Assembly: GCA_027083915.1 (NCBI GenBank)
Contig: JALWML010000019.1
Coordinates: forward strand, 1-8,267
Reading direction: 5' to 3'
DNA: 8,267 bases
From: Lysobacterales bacterium
GTDB taxonomy: Bacteria > Pseudomonadota > Gammaproteobacteria > Xanthomonadales > Marinicellaceae
Translations under genes and position numbers: made by a program
Shown: positions 1-6,046 of the stretch, in pieces
Position numbering within the stretch: position 1 is the first letter of the stretch
How the letters are laid out: the number at the start of each line of letters is the position of its first letter
The notes under the pieces: generated by a model
Told to the model about the DNA's origin: nothing
The model's input: only the letters and a program-made list of their open reading frames with translations
Database searches by the model: none

Positions 1-908
1 GTGGTGTATTGGGTTTAGAAACCTTGTTTAGAGATACTTCTTTTTCTATGAAAGGCATGACGATTAATCCCTTTAGTTTACTTATTGGATTGGTTGCTTT
101 TACTGTGTTATGGATTGGTCATTATAAATTTATCGAAAAAGCTTTAGTCACTTTGGTCGTATTAATGTCTTTGGCTTTTGTGATTACAGCTTTAATCACA
201 ACTCCCAATCTATTAGCTGTCTTCAAAGGTTTATTAATACCTTCATTTCCACAAGGGAGCTTATTTATTATTATCGGCTTAATTGGTACGACAGTTGTAC
301 CGTACAATTTATTTCTTCATGCTTCATTGGTACAAGAAAAATGGTCAGGAGAAAATGATTTAGCCAAGGCAAGACATGATACCTTTATCTCAATACTTGG
401 AGGTGGAATTGTTTCAATTGCAATTATGATTAGCGCTGCGGCAATTAATGGTAACGATGTTCATAATGCAGCGGATCTTGCTCGAGGTTTAGAACCTTTA
501 TTTGGCAGTTACGCCAAATATTTGTTAGCTATTGGTTTGTTTTCGGCTGGTATTACCTCTGCCATAACAGCACCATTGGCAGCAGCTTACGTGGCTTCAG
601 GTTGTTTTAATTGGTCCAAAGACCTAAAGTCTTATAAATTTCGATTTGTCTGGATAATTATTTTGATTCTGGGCGTGATTTTTTCGTCAATTGGTTTTAA
701 GTCTATAGAAGTTATCAAATTTGCACAAATTGCCAACGGTTTACTCCTACCATTAATCGCACTATTCTTAGTTTGGGTAATGAATAATAAATCTCTTCTT
801 GGTAGTCACATTAATTCCAAAATGCAAAATATTCTTGGCTTATTTATTCTTCTTGTTACCATTGGACTTGCTGTTAAATCTCTTGGGAAAGTCTTTAATC
901 TTTTCTAA
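1..908 (+). CDS. Nramp-family (YcsG-like) membrane transporter, 5' partial
   Basis: This is an inner-membrane transporter of the Nramp/SLC11 family. The reading frame is open to the left edge (the codons before the TTG at 9 read Gly-Val), so the true start and about 100 residues with TM1-3 lie outside. About eight hydrophobic segments are visible, counting residues from 9: roughly 20-38, 43-63, 84-105, 126-147, 168-196, 212-230, 235-258 and 272-292. The family signature of TM6 is present as GTTVVPYNLFLHAS (93-106), followed by LVQEKW. Canonical metal-transporting MntH proteins read MPHN at this point; here it is VPYN, so the metal-coordinating Met is Val and the His is Tyr. Such divergent Nramp proteins occur next to 5-oxoprolinase genes (ycsG beside ycsF in B. 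subtilis), and pxpABC lies about 2.8 kb downstream here. The family call is firm. The substrate is unknown, and Mn2+/Fe2+ should not be assumed. Confidence 0.88.
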   Translation, partial: GVLGLETLFRDTSFSMKGMTINPFSLLIGLVAFTVLWIGHYKFIEKALVTLVVLMSLAFVITALITTPNLLAVFKGLLIPSFPQGSLFIIIGLIGTTVVPYNLFLHASLVQEKWSGENDLAKARHDTFISILGGGIVSIAIMISAAAINGNDVHNAADLARGLEPLFGSYAKYLLAIGLFSAGITSAITAPLAAAYVASGCFNWSKDLKSYKFRFVWIIILILGVIFSSIGFKSIEVIKFAQIANGLLLPLIALFLVWVMNNKSLLGSHINSKMQNILGLFILLVTIGLAVKSLGKVFNLF

Positions 909-935
909 AAAAAATCCCCACTTTCGTGGGGATTT
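907..935. terminator. Bidirectional intrinsic terminator
   Basis: A ten-pair stem (912-921 with 926-935, core ATCCCCAC/GTGGGGAT) closes a four-base TTTC loop. Reading the minus strand, the stem is followed by eight Ts (complement of the As at 907-914), which makes a classic Rho-independent terminator for the leftward receptor gene. In the plus direction the stem ends in TTT and then a CT-rich tract, a weaker signal for the Nramp gene. The A-run begins inside the Nramp stop codon. Confidence 0.85.
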
Positions 936-954
936 CCTCCTCTCTCTCTTTATT

Positions 955-988
955 GCATTTTAATAAAGGTCACACCTTATTAAAATGC
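955..988. repeat. Near-perfect inverted repeat (hairpin) 3' of the receptor gene
   Basis: The arms 955-970 (GCATTTTAATAAAGGT) and 974-988 (ACCTTATTAAAATGC) pair over 15 positions with one bulged A at 967 and a three-base CAC loop. No T-run follows on either strand, so it does not look like a standard intrinsic terminator. It lies 20 bases beyond the receptor stop codon and just before the strong terminator. It could protect the 3' end of the receptor mRNA, help termination, or bind a protein; the sequence does not decide between these. Confidence 0.6.
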
Positions 989-1008
989 TTAGTGTTTACT
1001 TCTTATTA

Positions 1009-3426
1009 TTAAAACTTCTTAGTAAACTGTACAGCAACTCTTCTGCCTTGATTAACAAAATTATATTTTGCAATCGCCCCAAAAGTGGAACCTGATAATG
1101 GTGCATCACCACCAAAAAGAATAACATCTTCATCGGTTAAGTTTTCACCCAATATCGCCACATCCCATCCATTAGTCGGATTTGACAATCCAACACGCAA
1201 GTTCAAGGTTTGATAAGCTGGCTGAATCAAAGCTGGATCTAAACTAGCAGAAGCATGGTAATCATCCGTAAAGAACATGCTGAAAGTTGTATCTAACTCC
1301 ATCCCTCCAGATAATTCCATGTTATGGTGTGCACTAAATGTCCCTTGATAATCAGACGCCAATTGATTGGTTTGACCAGAATAATCACAAAACCCATCGG
1401 CTGCTTGTGGACCATTTGGCGCTTGACCAAAGTTACATCGACCATTGGTATAATCTTTAAACTCAAAATCTGTAAAGGCTAGAGAACCTGTTAATGTTAA
1501 ATTATTTGTCGCTTGCCATCTACCATCTAACTCTAAACCTTTAACATCAGCTTTGGCTGCATTACCCACATTAAACCCAAGTGTTCCATCAAAAATAGAT
1601 ACTTGCAGGTCTTTATACTTGGTATAGTAAGCAGCAAAATTTAATTCAGCAGCTCCATCTAATAAACTCATTTTCCCACCAAATTCAAAACTTGTGGCTT
1701 TTTCACTGTCAAATTCAAAAGCATCTTCTGAAGTTGCTGAAGCTCCTTTATTGTTGGCTCTAAAATCAAAACCACCTGACTTACTGCCCTGTACGGCACT
1801 AACATATAACATGGTGTCATCAGAAACATCCCAGTAAAGTTTTACATCAGGTGTAAAAGTAGTATCAGAAATTCGACCAGCAATTGGATGCGTACCAAGA
1901 CGAGATGAAATGGTTGGATCAATGATATTAAGAACATTTGAAGAACCAATATCAAATACTAAACCATAAAAGTCCGCAGCAATGGCTTGTGCTGGAGATA
2001 ATGGACTTCCATCTAACTGTGTAATGGTTAAATTTTTTGTTCCATTTTTAGTCTCATGCGTTAATCGACCGCCAATTTGTAATGTCATGGTGTCTGTAAT
2101 GTCCCAATCCACTTGCCCAAATGCCGAAGCTATTGAACTATTAACTAAAGCATCACGAGGAGCAGCAGTATTGGCAAACAAACTACCCAAACCTGGACTT
2201 GCTCCATTTAATAAAGGTATTAAAATAGAATTACTTGCTACTTGTAACTCATCATGAAACTTATGTTCGCTGTCTTGATAAAAAGCACCTACAATATAAT
2301 TTAATGGACCATCAAGGTTTGATGTTAAACGAATCTCTTGTGAAATTTGATCGTATTCTTCTGATAGCGGTAAGGTAAATATATTGGCTCCTGTAAAATC
2401 ACAATCACAATTATCGTCGTATTGGAAGTTTGAAACCCCTGTAACAGAGCGCAAAGAATGATCATCCAAATCCCAGTCAAGCGTTAATACGGCTTCAAAT
2501 TGATCATTATTACTGAAATCGCCATTGGCATGACGCTTACCATCAAGCGTATTATTTAACACCGAGGCATCTTGTCCAAATACGCCAGCAAGAATTTGTG
2601 AATAAGTCAGTCCTGTAAATGGACCTGCCGCAGCAGGAGACTCGCCTGTAATTTCAATATTTCTTCCAACTACATCAAACTTTGAAGACTCTAATTTTAA
2701 AGTTCCCATCATGGTATCTGTAAAATCAAATTCAAATGTTGTTCTTAATGTGTAATCACTTTGTGCTGGTTCATTACGGTTTAAGGTTAAGTTTTCAACA
2801 TAGCCATCTAACTCGTGATAGCGTCCTGCAATTCTATAACGAAATCTATCATTAACTGGACCAGATAAGACTAAAGAGGCTTCTGTATCACCAAATGTAA
2901 ATCCATGACTCAGTGCCACCTCTCCCTCAAATTCATTGGTTGGTCGAGCTGTTGTCATATTTAATGCACCAGCAATTGAGTTTTTACCAAATAAAATAGA
3001 CTGAGGACCGCGTAAAACCTCTACACGTTGCAAATCAAAGAAAGGGGCTCTGGCTTGTTGCGCTCGACCATGATGAATACCATCAACGTAAACACCGACT
3101 GATTGCTCAAAACCTTGATTGTTACCTGAACCAATGCCACGGATAAAAACATTAGTGCCAATACCACTTTCCGCCATGGTGAAATTGGGTACAGAGAATT
3201 GTAAATCTGCCATTTTTTCTATGGCTTGTTCTTTTAATAAGTCACCGTCAATTACAGCAACAGAAATTGGTACGTCAGCCAAGGATTGTTCGCGTTGTTG
3301 TGCGGTTACAATAATTTCTTCAAGTACAGGGGAATCATCCTGCGCTAGTAACATTGTTGGTGCAAGAATAGCTGAAGCCATTGCCGCCTTAATACAAACG
3401 GTAAGTACCGATTTTTTAAATTTCAT
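1009..3426 (-). CDS. TonB-dependent outer-membrane receptor
   Basis: This 805-residue protein is a complete TonB-dependent receptor that would import an unknown ligand across the outer membrane using energy from TonB-ExbB-ExbD. From the N-terminus it shows a signal peptide (about 1-28, MKFKKS start, cleavage near LLA/Q), a TonB box EEIIVTA (36-42), and a plug domain with FIRGIGS (94-100), VYVDGI (113-118) and VEVLRGPQSILFGK (135-148). A beta-barrel follows to the C-terminal Phe (FTKKF). Loop cysteines stand at about 340/342 (NCDCD) and 664/680. ATG at 3426 is chosen over an in-frame GTG at 3438 because GGGAG (3436-3432) sits five bases before the ATG and the signal peptide then starts normally. 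The gene is alone on its strand with its own terminator at 907-935. The substrate cannot be read from sequence; no siderophore biosynthesis or polysaccharide-degrading gene is adjacent. Confidence 0.95.
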   Translation of the reverse strand: MKFKKSVLTVCIKAAMASAILAPTMLLAQDDSPVLEEIIVTAQQREQSLADVPISVAVIDGDLLKEQAIEKMADLQFSVPNFTMAESGIGTNVFIRGIGSGNNQGFEQSVGVYVDGIHHGRAQQARAPFFDLQRVEVLRGPQSILFGKNSIAGALNMTTARPTNEFEGEVALSHGFTFGDTEASLVLSGPVNDRFRYRIAGRYHELDGYVENLTLNRNEPAQSDYTLRTTFEFDFTDTMMGTLKLESSKFDVVGRNIEITGESPAAAGPFTGLTYSQILAGVFGQDASVLNNTLDGKRHANGDFSNNDQFEAVLTLDWDLDDHSLRSVTGVSNFQYDDNCDCDFTGANIFTLPLSEEYDQISQEIRLTSNLDGPLNYIVGAFYQDSEHKFHDELQVASNSILIPLLNGASPGLGSLFANTAAPRDALVNSSIASAFGQVDWDITDTMTLQIGGRLTHETKNGTKNLTITQLDGSPLSPAQAIAADFYGLVFDIGSSNVLNIIDPTISSRLGTHPIAGRISDTTFTPDVKLYWDVSDDTMLYVSAVQGSKSGGFDFRANNKGASATSEDAFEFDSEKATSFEFGGKMSLLDGAAELNFAAYYTKYKDLQVSIFDGTLGFNVGNAAKADVKGLELDGRWQATNNLTLTGSLAFTDFEFKDYTNGRCNFGQAPNGPQAADGFCDYSGQTNQLASDYQGTFSAHHNMELSGGMELDTTFSMFFTDDYHASASLDPALIQPAYQTLNLRVGLSNPTNGWDVAILGENLTDEDVILFGGDAPLSGSTFGAIAKYNFVNQGRRVAVQFTKKF

Positions 3427-3431
3427 AATTT

Positions 3432-3453
3432 CTCCCACTGAGTCATCTACTCA
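3432..3453 (-). promoter_or_regulatory. Receptor ribosome binding site with upstream leader hairpin
   Basis: On the minus strand GGGAG (3436-3432) stands five bases before the ATG at 3426 and decides the start. Immediately upstream, TGAGT (3453-3449) and ACTCA (3443-3439) form a small inverted repeat with a five-base spacer. It ends two bases before the Shine-Dalgarno sequence and could modulate its access. The ribosome site is solid; a regulatory role for the five-pair hairpin is speculative. I could not find a convincing -35/-10 pair for this gene. Confidence 0.55.
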
Positions 3454-3602
3454 TTATTGATTAATAAAGTGAGACCTTTTCACAACACATGGAACGAGTA
3501 AAAAAGTTGCAAAAATCTCAAAGTATTTCTTCTTGGTCATAAACTATAGGCAGCATGTTAAGTTGATGCTATTTGTCCCCTATGTATTCCCAATTACAGT
3601 AT

Positions 3603-3628
3603 GTTATCATAAAGTTAATATTTTGTTA
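3603..3628 (+). promoter_or_regulatory. Three GTTA elements phased at 11 bp, possible activator site
   Basis: GTTA occurs at 3603, 3614 and 3625, exactly 11 bp apart (about one helical turn), so all three lie on one face of the DNA. The array ends about 20 bp before the -35-like box of the pxpA promoter, where an activator would be expected. The unit is short and the region AT-rich, so chance is a real alternative. Confidence 0.3.
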
Positions 3629-3648
3629 AGAGTGAAGAATAATATAGT

Positions 3649-3677
3649 TTTCCACAGTACAATTTTAACGGTATAAT
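3649..3677 (+). promoter_or_regulatory. Sigma-70 type promoter of pxpABC, probably leaderless
   Basis: A perfect TATAAT (-10) lies at 3672-3677, with TTTCCA (4 of 6 matches to TTGACA) at 3649-3654 and a 17-base spacer. Only six bases separate the -10 box from the ATG at 3684, so transcription would begin at or within a base or so of the start codon. No Shine-Dalgarno sequence precedes the ATG, which fits a leaderless mRNA. A weaker TATAGT at 3643-3648 lacks a good -35. Confidence 0.6.
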
Positions 3678-3683
3678 TAAGTT

Positions 3684-4388
3684 ATGAAATTCAATATCAA
3701 CTGTGATTTAGGTGAGGGCATGTCAAATGACAAGGAATTAATGCCTTATATTAATGAATGCAATATTGCTTGTGGCGGTCATTTTGGTAATTTAAATACA
3801 ATTATTCAGACAATACAATTAGCTAAAAAACACAATGTTTTAGTTGGAGCCCATCCTTCATTTCCTGATAAAGAAAATTTTGGACGCAAAAATATTACAA
3901 TTTCTGATGTTGACTTAGCACAATCTCTCCATGAACAGATATCTTTGTTTCTCTCTGCTTGTTCACAGTTAGCTATTAAAATGAATCATATTAAATTACA
4001 TGGAGCACTCTATAATTTGAGCTGTAATGATGCGAAAATTGCTCAACTTGTTTTAGATGTTTATTTGCAATTTGATCATAAATTCAAACTGTTTGTTCCT
4101 TATCAATCAGTTATTGCTCAACTTGCACAAAAGAAATTCAAACTTTCTTATGAAGCCTTTATCGATAGGCGTTATAACGATGACTTGAGTCTCGTCAATC
4201 GCAAACATAAGAATGCTATAATCAAAAATCTTAAAAATGCATGTAAACAAGTTAAATCCATTTATTCAGGGCACCTAACTACTTTAAATGGTCATCACAC
4301 TAAAATCAAAGCCGATACATTTTGCTTACATGGGGATAACCCCAAAGCATTAGAACTAGCTCAGTACTTACAAAAGCAATGCCAATAA
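3684..4388 (+). CDS. pxpA: 5-oxoprolinase subunit A (LamB/YcsF family)
   Basis: PxpA works with PxpB and PxpC in the cytoplasm to hydrolyse 5-oxo-L-proline to L-glutamate at the cost of ATP. The 234-residue protein is slightly shorter than the usual 240-255. Family motifs in order are INCDLGEG (5-12), NIACGGHFGN (27-36), GAHPSFPDKENFGRK (55-69), HIKLHGALYN (102-111), EAFIDRRYNDD (157-167) and FCLHGDNPKAL (213-223). Many PxpA proteins have HAGD where this one has HFGN (33-36), and VKPHG where this one has IKLHG; the histidines and other polar motif residues are kept. The start is fixed by the family's characteristic beginning M-K-x-x-x-N-C-D-L-G-E. There is no Shine-Dalgarno sequence and the TATAAT box almost abuts the ATG. 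It is the first gene of an overlapping three-gene operon. Confidence 0.95.
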   Translation: MKFNINCDLGEGMSNDKELMPYINECNIACGGHFGNLNTIIQTIQLAKKHNVLVGAHPSFPDKENFGRKNITISDVDLAQSLHEQISLFLSACSQLAIKMNHIKLHGALYNLSCNDAKIAQLVLDVYLQFDHKFKLFVPYQSVIAQLAQKKFKLSYEAFIDRRYNDDLSLVNRKHKNAIIKNLKNACKQVKSIYSGHLTTLNGHHTKIKADTFCLHGDNPKALELAQYLQKQCQ

Positions 4389-5059
4389 CCATTCAAAAAT
4401 TAGCAACCTCCTGCTTAATCATTTCTTGGGAAAACCACATCAGTACCAAAACCTCCCATGAAGTTTACTTTATGACCCAAGCAATCAAGTCAAATTTTAT
4501 CAATCAATTTGTTGATTGTGTCCCAACTTATTGCAGCCTTACTCTGTATCTGAAAAGCAACCGCAATGTTGATTCACTGACTATCCAATTATTAGATTTA
4601 TATCAATCGCTCAATTTTTCCTCTAAAATCAAGTCCCAACATTGGGAAATTCCTGTGTGTTATCACACCTCACTCGGAGTTGATTTGGCTTCTCTTTCTG
4701 TAACACTCAACCTTTCTATAAATGAAATTATAAGTTTGCATAGTAGCCCTATTTATACTGTTGACTTTATCGGGTTTTTACCTGGCTTTCCTTATCTTAG
4801 CGGTTTAAACAAACAACTTCATACTCATCGATTAACTTCTCCAAGAAACTATATACAAAAAGGTTCTGTTGCAATAGGAGGCAATCAAACAGGTATTTAT
4901 CCACAGGATTCTCCTGCTGGTTGGAATATAATTGGCAGAACAAATTTAGAATTATTTAATAGCGCGCGTATTAAGCCTTGTCTATTATCTCCAATGGATA
5001 CATTGCAATTTGTACCAATATCTCTCTCTGAGTTTAACAACTACAAATCTCATGATTAA
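4379..5059 (+). CDS. pxpB: 5-oxoprolinase subunit B (KipI family)
   Basis: PxpB partners PxpC in the ATP-dependent step of 5-oxoproline hydrolysis. B. subtilis KipI, of the same family, was first known as an inhibitor of the sporulation kinase KinA. The 226-residue protein matches the usual length. Diagnostic motifs are WEIPVCY (89-95), YTVDFIGFLPGFPYLSGL (126-143) and GSVAIGGNQTGIYP (162-175). SPAGWNIIGRT (178-188) follows, and a closing LSPMDTLQFVPI (203-214). These belong to the cyclophilin-like C-terminal half; residues 1-85 form the divergent N-terminal domain. The ATG overlaps the end of pxpA by ten bases and has no recognisable ribosome site, implying translation coupled to pxpA. A complete pxpA and pxpC on either side make the oxoprolinase role much more likely than a kinase-inhibitor role. 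Confidence 0.94.
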   Translation: MPITIQKLATSCLIISWENHISTKTSHEVYFMTQAIKSNFINQFVDCVPTYCSLTLYLKSNRNVDSLTIQLLDLYQSLNFSSKIKSQHWEIPVCYHTSLGVDLASLSVTLNLSINEIISLHSSPIYTVDFIGFLPGFPYLSGLNKQLHTHRLTSPRNYIQKGSVAIGGNQTGIYPQDSPAGWNIIGRTNLELFNSARIKPCLLSPMDTLQFVPISLSEFNNYKSHD

Positions 5060-5900
5060 GATTTTATCAACTGGTTTATATACATCTATTCAAGATGCTG
5101 GTCGATTTGGTTATCGACACCTTGGCGTTCCCGTTAGTGGCTGTATGGATTTATACAGTTACAACTTAGCCAATGCCTTACTTAATAATTCACCATCTTG
5201 TTCTGTAGTGGAAAGCACAATAATTGGTCCACGTATTGAGTTTCTTGACTCGACCTATATTGCTATTACTGGAGCCAAATGCCTGTTATTGCATAACAAT
5301 CATGCAGCTCCAATTAATACAGTATTAAAGGTGAACAAAGGTGATGTTATAGATATGGGTAAAACAACGATTGGTTGTCGCAACTACTTGGCTGTTGCTA
5401 ATGGTTTTGCCACTGAATCAATACTGAACAGTCAATCACAATACCACGGTATTACAACATTGCCAACACTACAAAAGAATCAAATTATCGCCAGCTATCC
5501 TTCAACAAGAATAATTAAAAACAGAACATCAATTCAATTTCTCTCCAGTCATTTTAATACCAGCCATTTAACTGTAACCAAAGGCCCTGAATTTAATTTA
5601 CTAACTAACCACCACGTTAAGAAATTATTCTCAATGACTTTTAGATTATCATCACAGTCCAATCGGATGGCATCTTTGTTTACTAACGAATTAGACTTCG
5701 GAATTCAAGAAATCATAACCTCAAGCGTTCAACCTGGAACAGTGCAATTAACACCTTCTGGTCAATTAATTGTTCTTATGCGTGATGCACAAACAACTGG
5801 TGGTTATTCAAGAATTTTACAACTAACCGACAAAGCTATTTCACAATTGGCACAACTTTCCTATAATAGTAAAATTAAATTTCACCTTATCGAACACTAA
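5052..5900 (+). CDS. pxpC: 5-oxoprolinase subunit C (KipA family)
   Basis: PxpC forms the ATP-dependent part of prokaryotic 5-oxoprolinase with PxpB; the family is also called biotin-dependent carboxyltransferase-like or KipA. The 282-residue product is a little shorter than the usual 300-330 but keeps both ends. Motifs are MIKILSTGLYTSIQDAGRFG (1-20), GVPVSGCMD (25-33), VESTIIGP (53-60), AVANGF (114-119), SQSNRM (201-206), PGTVQLTPSGQLIVLM (228-243) and DAQTTGGY (245-252). ATG 5052 is preferred over the in-frame ATG 5010 because family members begin with the M-I-K-x-x-x-x-G-x-x-T-S/T-I-Q-D pattern. The 14 extra residues would also lie wholly inside pxpB. From 5052 the gene overlaps pxpB by eight bases and lacks a Shine-Dalgarno sequence, so it is probably translationally coupled. 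It is the last gene of the operon, with a terminator about 100 bases downstream. Confidence 0.94.
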   Translation: MIKILSTGLYTSIQDAGRFGYRHLGVPVSGCMDLYSYNLANALLNNSPSCSVVESTIIGPRIEFLDSTYIAITGAKCLLLHNNHAAPINTVLKVNKGDVIDMGKTTIGCRNYLAVANGFATESILNSQSQYHGITTLPTLQKNQIIASYPSTRIIKNRTSIQFLSSHFNTSHLTVTKGPEFNLLTNHHVKKLFSMTFRLSSQSNRMASLFTNELDFGIQEIITSSVQPGTVQLTPSGQLIVLMRDAQTTGGYSRILQLTDKAISQLAQLSYNSKIKFHLIEH

Positions 5901-5998
5901 AGATTTCTGAGAGTCAAAATATTATCTAGGATATTTACCTTTATAAACTAGTAAAGACCTTTGCATAACTAGTGTGACGTATAAAAATAAATACATTA

Positions 5999-6025
5999 AA
6001 AAAGCCCTAGCAAGTAGGGCTTTTT
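5999..6025. terminator. Bidirectional intrinsic terminator between convergent operons
   Basis: AAAAAGCCCTA (5999-6009) pairs with TAGGGCTTTTT (6015-6025) around a GCAAG loop. The plus strand ends in five Ts and the minus strand in six, so it should terminate both pxpABC and the exbD-tonB-TPR transcript, whose last stop codon is 22 bases away. The 98 bases between pxpC and this hairpin (5901-5998) show nothing else recognisable. Confidence 0.88.
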
Positions 6026-6046
6026 ACCATTCATTCAAGTATGATT

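Noticed and set aside
122..307. Minus-strand open frame of 61 codons inside the Nramp gene
   Set aside because: Antisense to conserved membrane segments including the TM6 motif; no independent support.
1982..2257. Plus-strand open frame of 91 codons inside the receptor gene
   Set aside because: Antisense to the beta-barrel coding region, with no recognisable protein features.
3427..3438. GTG start adding four residues to the receptor
   Set aside because: The GTG overlaps the Shine-Dalgarno sequence that serves the ATG at 3426.
3119..3460. Plus-strand open frame of 113 codons covering the start of the receptor gene
   Set aside because: It is antisense to the signal peptide and plug of a clear TonB-dependent receptor, has no family motif and no ribosome site; a shadow frame.
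3451..3469. Possible Fur box before the receptor gene
   Set aside because: The AT-rich inverted repeat has only five-base arms and aligns poorly with the 19-base Fur consensus; iron control is not supported by sequence alone.
3552..3570. Inverted repeat AGCAT...ATGCT in the divergent intergenic region
   Set aside because: Five-base arms with a nine-base unsymmetrical centre are expected by chance in a region of this size.
3643..3648. TATAGT as the main -10 box of pxpA
   Set aside because: No acceptable -35 lies 16-18 bases upstream, and the resulting leader would still lack a ribosome site; kept only as an alternative.
5010..5051. Upstream ATG giving pxpC 14 extra N-terminal residues
   Set aside because: The extension lies inside pxpB in another frame and precedes the conserved family N-terminus that starts at 5052.
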